A DNA stretch of 64,000 nucleotides. Source: Hygrocybe punicea. Its lineage: Eukaryota; Basidiomycota; Agaricomycetes; Agaricales; Hygrophoraceae. The notes below the pieces were generated by a model. The model was not told the DNA's origin. It did not search any database and saw nothing but the letters and a program-made list of their open reading frames with translations. The position numbers and the translations under genes are program-made. Positions 47,271 through 58,020 of this stretch are shown here, piece by piece. The stretch is from positions 241,590-305,589 of the forward strand of contig OY744471.1 of assembly GCA_963556145.1 (NCBI GenBank), given 5' to 3'. The first letter of the stretch is position 1. Each line of letters opens with the position of its first letter.

Positions 47271-48525
47271 TCACAATGGAGCATACCCCTCGGCACTGTA
47301 CATATCCTCCACATCAAAATCTTCCCCGTCCTCCAGGCCCAAATCTTGAACACCATCAGATTCGTCTCCCTCGCCCTCCTCGTCACTCCCATCTTCCTCT
47401 TCAGCAGACACATAACTGTAATCAGCCTCTTTGTTCTCGTCACATTCTTCGGCATCATCATTGACCATCTCCGGCGCATCCGGGTCATCTTCATCCTCAG
47501 ATAGATGAGCATTCTCTTCAGTTCCTTGCGGTTTCCGAGCCCAGGCTGCTTGATGACCAATTCCTCCCCCACAATAATGCATGAACATATCGTGGTCCAC
47601 AAACCTAGTCCCAGAATTAGCATAGAGTTGTTCCAATAGAATCAGTAAAGTGACTTACATGCCAATGTAGTAGTACACCCAATCTTCATCATTCTGATTT
47701 GCATGACATCCAATTGATTTTCCTAACAAGTCCTCTGTCCTGCCGAATGTGAACGCTGGAATAAGATGGACCCCTCGTAGTACCACCTTTGGATCTAAGA
47801 ATCCAAATGCATTGGGGTCGGTCGAATCCAGGAATCCAATCCTGTGTAATCGTCGTGTTTCAAAACCACCCGGGGCATTTAAATCTTGGCCGAACCAATG
47901 GACCCATAAAAATTCCATGCGTTGTGTTTCTTGTGAGTTCGATTTAGGACCGGTGTGATGGACATTGACGTGGAACACGCCAATGACGCGTGCATACCAA
48001 TAAGGATGAGCGTCATTTTCATCTTCGTCTTCATGTGCGACAACCATCACATCAGGGTGCGTTCGAGGGTTGATAGAGTCCTGGGTGCGGCGCATGTCGT
48101 ATGTCATATAGTTGATACGGAGCACTTTATGACGATACATTTGGTTGCTGATGAAGCAGATGTTGTCACGGTCATTTTCTGTGAATGTATGTTCATCTCC
48201 ATCATAGGGAATGCCTGTAAGATGGGCCAGGAGATGATCTTTCAATTGTGGCATGAAGTTCTGGCAAAATCCATGTTAGCATATCGTGTGAAACATATTA
48301 CAGTCGGTGTACACACCTTGAGATTCTTTGTGAGAAATTGAGTGATGTCATCGTGGTAGCGTTGTGAATCTGAGATATGGTGATGGACTCTCGGTGATGT
48401 ATAGGGAAGGGGTTCGTTGTCGGTAAATTGAAGTGATATGTCCGCCCGTTCATTTTCTGATGGCGTCGGCACAGCACTGGCTGCAGCAATCTCATCATCT
48501 TCTCCTTTCTTCATCGCACACAACA
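47271..48525 (-). pseudogene. Plavaka transposase, C-terminal part
   Basis: Minus-strand exons encode the end of a Plavaka-type transposase: ALLCAMKKGEDDEIAAASA at the insertion point, then INYMTYDMRRTQDSINP, HPYWYARVIGVFHVNVHH, WVHWFGQDLNAPGGF, RLHRIGFLDSTDPNAFGFLD, DWVYYYIGM and an acidic tail ending SAEGYAPL at 47271. The upstream part continues at 58021 on the far side of the foldback element. The foldback TSD lies inside the codon run EALLCAM. Confidence 0.8.
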
Positions 48526-49279
48526 CTTCAGGCTACCCCCAAACCTGAACAACTAGTTACAACTCACCTCTAGTACTGAACCATCTACATGTTGGTAAAA
48601 GTACTGGGCAGCCCTGGGACGAAACCATTGTCCCTGGGACGATACGTTGGGACGTCCCATTGTCCCTGGTCCAGTGTATGGGATGGCCCATGGGACGACA
48701 TTTGGTGTTGTGGGGGTGTCTGGGGGCATTTGGGACGTCCCTTCTCTAGATATTTAATAGAAACCTCAGGATGATGATAGCATCTAGTTGTAAATTTCAA
48801 GGCCTTGTCATGGCCACTATGGGTACCATGGGTGCTATAGCATAGTATAAGATTGTACATACTTATTCTTTTGAGAGTCACAGAGCTGATTGTCCTTCAA
48901 GGTCAGTGGCAGGGTGTGGAGATACAGCAGTTGTTTCAACATATAAAGACAGAACGAGTGGGAGAGGGAGATGTTGGGTAATGAGATGGGAAAGAGGGGG
49001 AGGATTGAGGGTGTGCTTCTGGTAAACCAATCCCTTGTGCATGTGGCAAGCTGAAGCTTGTAGGGGAGTTAGTGAGCAGAGCATGCATGATATACAAAGA
49101 AAAGTAGGGCTACATATGCAGAGGAGGCTGAGCTGAAAATTAAACACGTGTATTATGAAGAGCATTTGATCAGGATATCAGTGGTTATTACATTATTGGC
49201 TGTGCATACAATGGCTGACTGGGAAGCAGATGCAGAGGAGAGATCTGAAATTAGAGTGTGTCTTGAGGACAGAAGGAGA

Positions 49280-49790
49280 CATCTCACAGAGGCTTTATTG
49301 GGACATCCCACAGGCTCGTCTGGGATGTCCCTGTCGCTGAGGCTTTCGGACATCCCTGTCATCTTGTGGGACATCCCACCAAGGCTTTGGGACATCCCAC
49401 AGCCTTGTCTGGGACATCCCTGCCAGTTTGTGGGACATCCCACAGCCTTGTTTGGGACGTCCCTGTCAGCTTGTAGGACGTCCCACCGAGGCTTTGGGAT
49501 GTCCCACAGCCTTGTCCGGGATGTCCCACAGCCTTGTCTGGGATGTCCCTGTCAGCTTGTGGGACGTCCCTGCCAGCTTGTGGGATGTCCCTGTCAGCTC
49601 GTGGGACATCCCACAGCCTTGTCCGGGACATCCCTCTCAGCTTGTGGGACGTCCCACCAAGGCTTTGGGATGTCCCACAGCCTTGTCTGGGACGTCCCTG
49701 TTAGCTTTTGGGATGTCCCACAGTCAGTTTGTGGGATGTCCCACAACCTGGTGTGGACATCCCAATGTACAGGCTTGTGGGACTGCCTGC
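49280..49790 (+). repeat. GGGACRTCCC dyad array, left arm
   Basis: About two dozen copies of the 10-bp dyad GGGACGTCCC or GGGACATCCC are spaced by segments such as ACAGCCTTGTCT and TGTCAGCTTGTG. They resemble iterated binding sites near a transposon end. Frames across it are by-products. Confidence 0.8.
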
Positions 49791-50475
49791 TTGCTCAGCA
49801 TCTGCTAAGTCATACAATAATAATCATTCCAATCCACATCTTACATAATTTTAAATAATTTACATTTAGCAACTACTTAAAATAGATATAGCAAATCAAA
49901 TAATTATTTTACCTAAATACATGGTATTCTACTTATCAGGGGAGAGGCAGGGAGGTGGAGGTGGAGGAGAGGACAGGAGAGGGGGCAATGGCAGGGGCAA
50001 TGGCAGGGGGTGGGCAAGGGGAGAAGGACAGGAGGTGGATGGGAGGTGGGTGTGGCAGGGGGCAGGAGATAGGCAGGGGAGAAGGGGCAGGTTAGAAAGG
50101 GACAGACTAGGAGACAGTCAGGGGGAGAATGGAAAGGAGGAGGGAGGAGGGGGAGGGGAAAGGAGGGAAAGGGAGGGCCCAACAAAATTACATACCGGTG
50201 TTCCCTGGTGTCTACACCCCTCAGCCTTGTCCCAGTCCTCGTCCCCGTCCCCATCGTCGTCGTCGTCGTCCCCGTCCCCGTCGTCCTCGTGTTCATCGTT
50301 TTTGTCCCTGTCCCCGTCCCCGTCCCCGTCGTCCCTGCCGTCCTCGCTGTCCTCGCTGTCCCCGTCCTCGTCGTTGCCGTTGCCGTCGTTGCCGTTGTTG
50401 TGGTCCCAGTCCCCGTTGTTGTTGTTGTTGTTGTTGTCCTTGTTGTCCCTGTTGCCGTTGTCCTTGCTGTCCCGG

Positions 50476-50602
50476 TGGACTAGGCAGGGGAGTCCTGAGC
50501 TAGTTGCAGGCTCAAGGAAAGCTGGGATCTGGATACGGATGAGGGTCTATCTACTACATGTCTAAACTAAGTAGTCCAACAGTCACGTGACCCACTACTA
50601 CA
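50476..50602 (-). repeat. 3' LTR of the gag-only element
   Basis: It is 127 bp long. On the minus strand it starts TGTAGTAGTGGGTCACGTGAC and ends CTAGTCCA. The purine-rich GAGGGGGGCAGA lies just upstream on that strand. Confidence 0.85.
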
Positions 50603-50990
50603 TCTGCCCCCCTCAAAACAAAGCAACGTCCTCGTCGCGACATGAAAAGAAAAAAAACACTGAAAGCAGAACCAAGGAGGAAAAACAAAAACAAAAACAA
50701 AACAAGAACAAAAAACAAAAATGATGCTAAACTGGCCTGATCCATCCCAGGGCCTGAAGTGCTCTGCTCAAATCAGAGAGTCGGGGATCACAATCCCAGT
50801 CGAGGTGCTCGGAATGACGTGGGGTTGAATTGGCTGTGGCAAGGGGCTTGGTGATGATTGGCCGTCTGGGCGCAATGCCGGCCGGGTGGCTTCGTGTCAT
50901 GATGGGGCCCGTGGGGGCAATGAAAACACGTCGAGGGTGGGTCTGTGGTCGTGGTCGTCGAATACGGCGCTGTAAAGTGGTGAATGGTCT

Positions 50991-52577
50991 TCACGAGTTG
51001 GAATGGAGGGCTGAAAGGTCTCGGGGTAGGTATGTGGTTGCAAAAATAGGGCGGAGTGGGATTGTCGCGGCGTCTTCGGCCCAGTCGAATCGTCTAGGTG
51101 GGGATATATTTACTGGGGTGGGGCTGGACATGCAAACAGGATCGTTCGCGGCCTCTTGTTGGGCCGTCTTCTCGCGTTGGTGTGTATATTCGTCCGTCGC
51201 GGTCTCGGGTATCCCTTCACACGTCTCCTCTATCCTCACTGTCTTTTCCTCTTCGCTCTTCGTGCCGTCTCCTTCCGTCTCCTCCTCCAATCTCGGGGGC
51301 GCGTTGGCTAGCGTTTTGACATCGTTGGGCCTTGGCGTTCGCAGTTGCGGCGTCTGGACGGCGACGTCGTGACTCTGGGCTGGCATGGGCGTGGACTGGT
51401 CAAGCGTTGGTGTTGACGTGGTGGGTTTGTGGTCTGGGACGCATACGGGCGCGTTGTCTTGCACGGGCATGGGGTTTAGGGTGAGGGCGGGCGCACGACG
51501 CGTCTCTCGTTGGGTTTTGTGTGCGTGTGGGTTCGTGGGGTGCGCGTATGGGGTGTTACTGGGGCTCGGGGCGCGTTCTGACGCGTTTTCCAGCGGGGGT
51601 GGGGCCGTTTGGGTGCTTGACAACGATGTGACGCGTTCAATTGCGGGTGCAGTTGCTTTTGATGAAGGTGGACGCGTGGGGACTTGCAGGTGCATCGGCG
51701 TTGTGCTTTTTGGTGACGTGGCGCTGTCTGTTGCAGCTGCCATCATTTCTGGCACGTGTAGGTGCGGTTGCGGTTCTTCCGTCTGCACTGACGCAAATGT
51801 GTAAGCGGATAGGGCTGTTTGGGCGAACGCGGAGGTGGTGGATGGTTGGTACTGGGTTGCCGCCGAATTGGTGGCCGGCGTTTGTGTTGACGCGCGTGCA
51901 TGGGTAGGCGGTTCTGTTTGGGCTGCTGTAGATGCCGCTGCTGGCGTTGTGTCCATCTGTGTTGTTGTGTGTACGCGATTGGATGATGTCGTCTGAGTCA
52001 ACGCGGATATGCGTGATTTCGACGCGATTTCTTTCTGGGTGGTGGTGGCTGCGTACGCTATAACGGGCGTTCTAGGGGTCACTGTCTGTATCGACGCGGA
52101 TACGCTGGTAATCGGCGCTGTTTGGGATGACGCGGATGCGTAGGTGGGTTGCTGTTGGTCAGTGGGACAGCTGGCGTCATATCCGTCGAAGTATCCTTGG
52201 TCGTAGCCTAAGTTCTGACCTTCTTCATACCCTTCCTTGTAGCCTATTGAGCAGCCTTCTCTTTTGCCAGCTGCATAGGCACCTCGTCGGGCTTCGGCTT
52301 CATTTGTATTATCTTTGGTTAGTTGCTCGTATGCCGCCCGTCGTCCTAGTTCAATTGCAATATCGAAAAATCCTTTGAGCGCTGTGTATTTGTCGTCTAT
52401 GGTGTTGAATTCATCGATCGCGGCCATGCACATGCTGTGGTTATATTCATCCATGTACTTTTCCGCAGTTGACGCTGGTGGTTTTGCAGTGGATTCGGCG
52501 GATGAGGCCGTTTTTGCTTTTTTGAGGGCTTGTTTTCTATTGCTGGGGCCTGGCATGATGATGGGCCAAGTAGGCAT
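50991..52577 (-). CDS. Gag-like 528-codon protein of the LTR element
   Basis: The only long frame between the LTRs. It starts MPTWPIIMPGPSNRKQALKK. An Ala/Lys-rich start leads to a helical region (EYNHSMCMAAIDEFNTI, GFFDIAIELGRRAAYEQL). Next comes a Gly/Tyr repeat segment (REGCSIGYKEGYEEGQNLGY, then DQGYFDGYD) and a long Thr/Pro/Ala-rich low-complexity part with repeated ASxQT motifs. The C-terminus has PPRRFDWAEDA. No zinc knuckle, protease or polymerase motif is present. Calling it Gag rests on its position in the element and its general shape. The frame has no stop, so selection or recent origin is likely. Confidence 0.65.
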   Translation of the reverse strand: MPTWPIIMPGPSNRKQALKKAKTASSAESTAKPPASTAEKYMDEYNHSMCMAAIDEFNTIDDKYTALKGFFDIAIELGRRAAYEQLTKDNTNEAEARRGAYAAGKREGCSIGYKEGYEEGQNLGYDQGYFDGYDASCPTDQQQPTYASASSQTAPITSVSASIQTVTPRTPVIAYAATTTQKEIASKSRISALTQTTSSNRVHTTTQMDTTPAAASTAAQTEPPTHARASTQTPATNSAATQYQPSTTSAFAQTALSAYTFASVQTEEPQPHLHVPEMMAAATDSATSPKSTTPMHLQVPTRPPSSKATAPAIERVTSLSSTQTAPPPLENASERAPSPSNTPYAHPTNPHAHKTQRETRRAPALTLNPMPVQDNAPVCVPDHKPTTSTPTLDQSTPMPAQSHDVAVQTPQLRTPRPNDVKTLANAPPRLEEETEGDGTKSEEEKTVRIEETCEGIPETATDEYTHQREKTAQQEAANDPVCMSSPTPVNISPPRRFDWAEDAATIPLRPIFATTYLPRDLSALHSNS

Positions 52578-52987
52578 AGTTGGGATTGCAAAATAAGTTC
52601 AGGGCTCGCGTGATCTCATAGAGAAAACTGGCGTATGAGGGCTACTCTTGAACTCGTGTGTTGGGGAAAACTCGTGTAAGGGAGGGCTTTTGTGTCGGAA
52701 TCCTGGGTGAAAACTTGTGTTTGATGGCGGCTCAGGTGAAAACTCTCGTGTACGGACTCGGTGACTCGTGTTTGGTGACGGCTTGTAGGGGAAAACTCTC
52801 GTGTTGGGGCTGCTTGTAGGGTAGAACTCGTGTGTGGGGAAACTTTCGCTGTGGCTCGTGTTTGATGGGACTTTGGCTGTGGACTTGCGTTTGGTGAGGA
52901 AGTTTTGTGTACTGTGATAAATCTGGCTCGAAAAGAGGCTAAGCTGAGAAAACTGGGCAAGGTTCGAATCATGATCTCATCACCAGG

Positions 52988-53114
52988 TGGACTAGGCAGG
53001 GGAGTCCTGAGCTAGTCGCAGGCTCAAGGAAAGCTGGGATCTGGATACGGATGAGGGTCTATCTACTACATGTCTAAACTAAGTAGTCCAACAGTCACGT
53101 GACCCACTACTACA
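52988..53114 (-). repeat. 5' LTR of the gag-only element
   Basis: It is 127 bp long and matches the other LTR except for one T/C difference (TAGTTGCAGG versus TAGTCGCAGG on plus). It is followed on the minus strand by CC and the tRNA-complementary tract. Confidence 0.85.
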
Positions 53115-53984
53115 CCGGTCTCGTTGTCCTCGTCATCCCGTTCCCTCGTCCCGGTCGTCCTCGTTTCTGTCGTCCGTTGCCCCTGTCCCCGTTCCCGTGC
53201 TTGCTGTCCTCGTCCTCGTCCTCATCCTCGTCCCCGTCCTCGTCGTCCTCGTCCCCGTCGTCCTCGTCACCCCCGTCGCCCCCATCGTCCTCGTCGTCCC
53301 CGTTGCGTCGTCCTGGCTGTCCTGGGTCCGTTGTCCTCATCATCCCGTTCCCTTGTCCCGGTCGTCCTCGTTTCCGTCGTCCGTTGTCCCCGTCCCCGTT
53401 CCTGTGCTCACTGTCCTGGTCATCGTCCTGGTCATCGTCCCTGTCGTGCTCGTCGTTCCCGTTGCCGTCGTCCTTGTTGTCGCGGGCTCCGTGGTCCTTG
53501 TCGTCCCGTTCCCCCTCCCGGTCGTCGTCCCGGTCCCCATGCCCGCTGCCCTACTCATCATCCTCATCTTCATTGTCGTCTTCCCGTTGTCGTGGTTCCC
53601 GGTTCCCGTTGTCGTCTTCCCCTTTCGCGCCGTGGTCGTGTTCGTTCGTTTACCCCGTCGTCCTCATTCTCGTCGTCCCCGTTCTTGTTGTCGTGGTGGG
53701 CCTGGGTCGTCCCCGTTCTGGGCTGTGACCTCCCTCCTTGTCGCCCGCATCCGCGTCTGCTTGTTTTGTTCGCATTCGTTTGGCGCGAGGGTGCGGCAAA
53801 AAAACCTAAAAGTATTTAAGTAGTTAGTAGAATAAATGAAAAAGATAAATGGACGACTTACCTGGGGTGCTCTGGCATCCGCACCGTTGTCGCGTCGTTG
53901 TTGAAAGCGACAAGTCTTGTTGAACTCGTGCACGAGACTTTCAACCGGAATTTGCCGCTGTCCCAAACGGGGTCGAGTTGCCAT
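53115..53984 (-). CDS. Short gene in the left foldback arm (mirror copy)
   Basis: On minus from 53984: MATRPRLGQRQIPVESLVHE, FNKTCRFQQRRDNGADARAP, then a GTAAGT donor near 53861 and a small intron. The second exon runs into the (GACGAC) repeat and encodes Arg/Asp/Asn/Gly-rich sequence. The same gene is present in the right arm at 55297. No domain is recognised. Confidence 0.4.
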
Positions 53985-54146
53985 ATAGGGAAGGGTGGCT
54001 GAATTTTCTTATTATTATTACATGTACTACAACACCTCAATGGCCAGGGCAAAACCCTTAAGAGATGTAGGTATGATGCACCTACCCCGAGGGGAGTTTA
54101 TGTATTTTATTTCATTTTATATGTGGAGATATTCACCATATATTTT

Positions 54147-54632
54147 ATGCCTCTGCCAAAATTGGACCCTTAAACAGCTAACTTTGCAAGTACACATCTG
54201 AAAAATCTAAAATTAATTCTAGGAGTGCTAGGTAAGGTATACATTGTGTTCCAGACAAGTGCCTGGTAGTTGGTGGTGCAGGGAATGTGTTGTAGCCAAA
54301 ATGGAGTTGGATCTTTGCATTGTGGCTAGACAATCAAAAGTCCGTATAAGCACACACAATCATGAATGGAATGTGAGGGACAAGTTCATCATATTTTGGC
54401 TACAACACATTCCCTGCACCACCAACTACCAGGCACTTGTCTGGAACACAATGTATACCGTACCTAGCACTCCTAGAATTAATTTGAGATTTTTCAGACG
54501 TGTACTCGCAAAGTTAGCTGTTTAAGGGTCCAATTTTGGCAGAGGCATAAAATGCATGGTGAATATCTCCACATATAAAATGAAATAAAATGCATAAACT
54601 CCCCTCGGGGTAGGTGTATCATACCTACATCT
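54147..54632 (+). repeat. Copy 1 of a 486-bp exact duplication beside the gap
   Basis: The 486 bp left of the N run read the same as the 486 bp right of it (54733-55218), in direct orientation. The shared segment includes the foldback loop. It is most simply two contig ends that overlap but were not merged. Confidence 0.85.
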
Positions 54633-54732
54633 NNNNNNNNNNNNNNNNNNNNNNNNNNNNNNNNNNNNNNNNNNNNNNNNNNNNNNNNNNNNNNNNNNNN
54701 NNNNNNNNNNNNNNNNNNNNNNNNNNNNNNNN
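54633..54732. other. Assembly gap of exactly 100 N
   Basis: A run of 100 N, the conventional size for a gap of unknown length, sits beside the loop of the giant palindrome and between the two 486-bp copies. The gap probably has no real length. Confidence 0.95.
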
Positions 54733-55218
54733 ATGCCTCTGCCAAAATTGGACCCTTAAACAGCTAACTTTGCAAGTACACATCTGAAAAATCTAAAATT
54801 AATTCTAGGAGTGCTAGGTAAGGTATACATTGTGTTCCAGACAAGTGCCTGGTAGTTGGTGGTGCAGGGAATGTGTTGTAGCCAAAATGGAGTTGGATCT
54901 TTGCATTGTGGCTAGACAATCAAAAGTCCGTATAAGCACACACAATCATGAATGGAATGTGAGGGACAAGTTCATCATATTTTGGCTACAACACATTCCC
55001 TGCACCACCAACTACCAGGCACTTGTCTGGAACACAATGTATACCGTACCTAGCACTCCTAGAATTAATTTGAGATTTTTCAGACGTGTACTCGCAAAGT
55101 TAGCTGTTTAAGGGTCCAATTTTGGCAGAGGCATAAAATGCATGGTGAATATCTCCACATATAAAATGAAATAAAATGCATAAACTCCCCTCGGGGTAGG
55201 TGTATCATACCTACATCT
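54733..55218 (+). repeat. Copy 2 of the 486-bp duplication
   Basis: Same as 54147-54632, both beginning ATGCCTCTGCC and ending CTACATCT. The two identical 93-codon frames (54244 and 54830) are a by-product. Confidence 0.85.
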
Positions 55219-55296
55219 CTTCAGGGTCTTGCCCTGGCCATTGAGGTGTTGTAGTACATGTAATAATAATAAGAAAATCCAGCCACCCTTCCCTAT

Positions 55297-56309
55297 ATGG
55301 CAACTCGACCCCGTTTGGGACATCGGCAAATTCCGGTTGAAAGTCTCGTGCACGAGTTCAACAAGACTTGTCGCTTTCAACAACGACGCGACAACGGTGC
55401 GGATGCCAGAGCACCCCAGGTAAGTCGTCCATTTATCTTTTTCATTTATTCTACTAACTAATTATTAATAATAAACAGTTTTAGGTTTTTTTGCCGCACC
55501 CTCACGCCAAACGAACGCGAACAAGGCCAACAAGCGGACGCGGATGCGGGCGACAAGGAGGGAGGACACAGCCCAGAATGGGGACAACCCAGGCCGACCA
55601 CGACAGCAAGAACGGGGACGACGAGAATGAGGAATACGGGGTAAACGAACAAACGCGACGACGGCGCGAAAGGGGAAGACGACGGCAACGGGAACGGGAA
55701 CCACGACAACGGGAAGACGACAACGAGCAGGGGCAACGAAGACGAGGACAGCGGGCACGGGCATGGGAACGACGGACGACGGAAACGAGGACGACCGGGA
55801 CGAGGGAACGGGATGACGAGGACAACAGAGACCGGGACAATGAGGACGGCGGCAACAGGGACGACGAGGACGACAACGACAACGACAGGGACTGGGACCA
55901 CGACAATGGCAACGACGGCAACGGCAACGACGAGGACGGGGACAGCGAGGACAGCGAGGACAGCGAGGACAGCGGGGACGGGGACAGGGACAGGGACGAA
56001 AACGACGAGGACGAGGGTGACGGGGATGGGGACGAGGATGAGGATGACGAGAACGGGGACGGGACGACGGCGAGGACGGGGACGGGGACGCAATCGACGA
56101 ACACGAGGACGATGGGGACGGGGACGAGGACGACGAGAACGGGGACGACGATGACGAGGACGACGGGGACAGGGACAAGGACGAGGAGGGGGACAAGGGC
56201 GAGGACGCGGAGGGGTGTGGACACCAGGGAACACCGGTGTGTAATTTTGTTGGTTTTTCCCCTCCTTTCCCCTCCCCCTCCTCCCTCCCCCTTTCCATTC
56301 TCCCCCTGA
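55297..56309 (+). CDS. Short gene in the right foldback arm (mirror copy)
   Basis: ATG at 55297 opens MATRPRLGHRQIPVESLVHE and FNKTCRFQQRRDNGADARAP. A GTAAGT donor at 55422 and a TTTTAG acceptor near 55486 allow splicing into a frame that stays open through the repeat to 56309. That frame is extremely rich in Asp/Glu/Asn/Arg (DEDGDSEDSEDSEDSGDGD). Conserved start, intron and frame in both arms suggest a real gene, but the repeat-coded tail may drift freely. Confidence 0.45.
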
Positions 56310-56629
56310 CTGTCTCCTAGTCTGTCCCTTCCTAACCTGCCCCTTCTCCCCTGCCTATCTCCTGCCCCCTGCCACCCCCACCTCCCATCCACCTCCCATC
56401 CACCTCCTGCCCTTCTCCCCTTGCCCACCCCCTGCCATTGCCCCTGCCATTGCCCCCTCTCCTGTCCTCTCCTCCACCTCCACCTCCCTGCCTCTCCCCT
56501 GATAAGTAGAATACCATGTATTTAGGTAAAATAATTATTTGATTTGCTATATCTATTTTAAGTAGTTGCTAAATGTAAATTATTTAAAATTATGTAAGAT
56601 GTGGATTGGAATGATTATTATTGTATGAC

Positions 56630-57215
56630 TTAGCAGATGCTGAGCAAGCAGGCAGTCCCACAAGCCTGTACATTGGGATGTCCACACCAGGTTGTGGGAC
56701 ATCCCACAAACTGACTGTGGGACATCCCAAAAGCTAACAGGGACGTCCCAGACAAGGCTGTGGGACATCCCAAAGCCTTGGTGGGACGTCCCACAAGCTG
56801 AGAGGGATGTCCCAGACAAGGCTGTGGGATGTCCCACAAGCTGACAGGGATGTCCCAGACAAGGCCGTGGGACATCCCAAAGCCTCGGTGGGATGTCCCA
56901 CAAGCTGACAGGGACATCCCACAAGCTGGCAGGGACGTCCCACAAGCTGGCAGGGACGTCCCACAAGCTGACAGGGACGTCCCAGACAAGGCTGTGGGAC
57001 ATCCCAAAGCCTCAGTGGGACGTCCCACAAGCTGGCAGGGACGTCCCACAAGCTGACAGGGACGTCCCAGACAAGGCTGTGGGACATCCCAAAGCCTTGG
57101 TGGGATGTCACACAAGATGACAGGGATGTCTGAAAGCCTCGGCTGCAAGCTGACAGGGACATCCCAGATGAGCCTGTGGGATGTCCCAATAAAACCTCTG
57201 TGAGATGTCTCCTTA
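56630..57215 (-). repeat. GGGACRTCCC dyad array, right arm
   Basis: Mirror copy of the array at 49280-49790, with similar spacers and a slightly different number of units. It confirms that the array belongs to the foldback arms and not to the Plavaka gene. Confidence 0.8.
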
Positions 57216-58020
57216 CCCAAGTCCACTGTCCTCAAGACACACTCTAATTTCAGATCTCTCCTCTGCATCTGCTTCCCAGTCAGCCATTGTATGCACAGCC
57301 CATAATGTAATAACCACTGATATCCTGATCAAAAGGTCTTCATAATACACATGTTTAATTTTCAGCTCAGCCTCCTCTGCATATGTAGCCCTACTTTTCT
57401 TTGTATATCATGCATGCTCTGCTCACTTACTCCCCTACAAGCTTCAGCTTGCCACATGCACAAGGGATTGGTTTACTAGAAGCACACCCTCAATCCTCCC
57501 CCTCAATCCCATCTCAATACCCAACATCTCCAGCACTTTTCCTCTCCCACTCGTTCTGTCTTTATATGTGGAAAGAACTGCTGTATCTCCACACCCTGCC
57601 ACTGACCTTGAAGGACAATCAGCTCTGTGACTCTCAAAAGAATAAGTATATACAATCTTATACTATGCCATAGCACCCATGGTACCCATAGTGGCCATGA
57701 CAAGGCCTGGAAATTTATAATTAGATGCTGTCATCACTCTGAGATTTCTATTGAATAGCTACGGAAGGGACGTCCCAAATGCCCCCAGACACCCCTTATG
57801 TGTGGGATGTCCCATGGGACATGGGACATCCCACAACACCAAATGTCGTCCCATGGGCCATCCCATACACCGGACCAGGGACAATGGGACGTCCCAACGT
57901 ATCGTCCCAGGGACGATGGTTTCGTCCCAGGGCTGCCCAGTACTTTTACCAACATGTAGATGGTTCAGTACCCGAGGTGAGTTGTAACTAGTTGTTCAGG
58001 TTTGGGGGTAGCCTGAAGTG

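Larger units (their letters stand above)
50476..53114 (-). mobile_element. Gag-like-only LTR retroelement (TR-GAG type), 2.6 kb
   Basis: Two 127-bp LTRs (50476-50602 and 52988-53114) read TG...CA and differ by one base that I can see. On the minus strand the 5' LTR is followed, after 2 nt, by a 24-nt tract (52962-52985) complementary to a tRNA 3' end: it starts TGGTGATGAGATC and includes the T-loop complement ATTCGAAC. A purine tract GAGGGGGGCAGA precedes the 3' LTR. Target duplication is CCGG (50472-50475, 53115-53118), possibly CCGGT. One long frame is present and no pol. The mirrored foldback arm near 55830 gives the empty site. Confidence 0.85.
48524..58020. mobile_element. Giant foldback transposon inserted in Plavaka
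   Basis: A huge palindrome: outer ends CACTTCAGGCTACCCCC and its complement, flanked by the direct repeat CACACAA (48517-48523, 58021-58027; 9 bp if CA is shared). Arms of about 3.0-3.1 kb each are similar along their whole length, with a loop of about 105 bp near 54297-54402. The left arm is enlarged by a 2.6-kb LTR element. Each arm has, from outside in, a GGGACGTCCC array, a (CGTCC)-type repeat and a mirror copy of a short gene. No transposase is encoded. Removing it plus one duplication restores the Plavaka frame across EALLCAMKKG. Confidence 0.85.

Noticed and set aside
49148..49858. Protein-coding frame across the GGGACRTCCC array (also 56580-57268)
   Set aside because: Made entirely of short repeats, present on both strands and mirrored in the other arm; better explained as iterated sites.
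50140..50520. Long frames in CGTCC/GTC repeats (Pro/Arg/Ser/Val-rich), also at 53099-53823 and 55458-56428
   Set aside because: All three frames on a strand stay open because of the triplet-like repeat, so frame length is not evidence. Only the MATRP-containing frame has a conserved start and intron.
52962..52985. Part of a tRNA gene
   Set aside because: Only the 3' 24 nt of a tRNA sequence is present, beside an LTR; it is a retroelement primer-binding site.
54226..55062. Two tandem MITEs in the foldback loop
   Set aside because: The second copy is part of the exact 486-bp duplicate across the gap, and the inverted arms merge with the large palindrome.
48524..58020. CACTA element
   Set aside because: The ends start CACT, but the duplication is 7-9 bp instead of 2-3 bp and no CACTA transposase is present.
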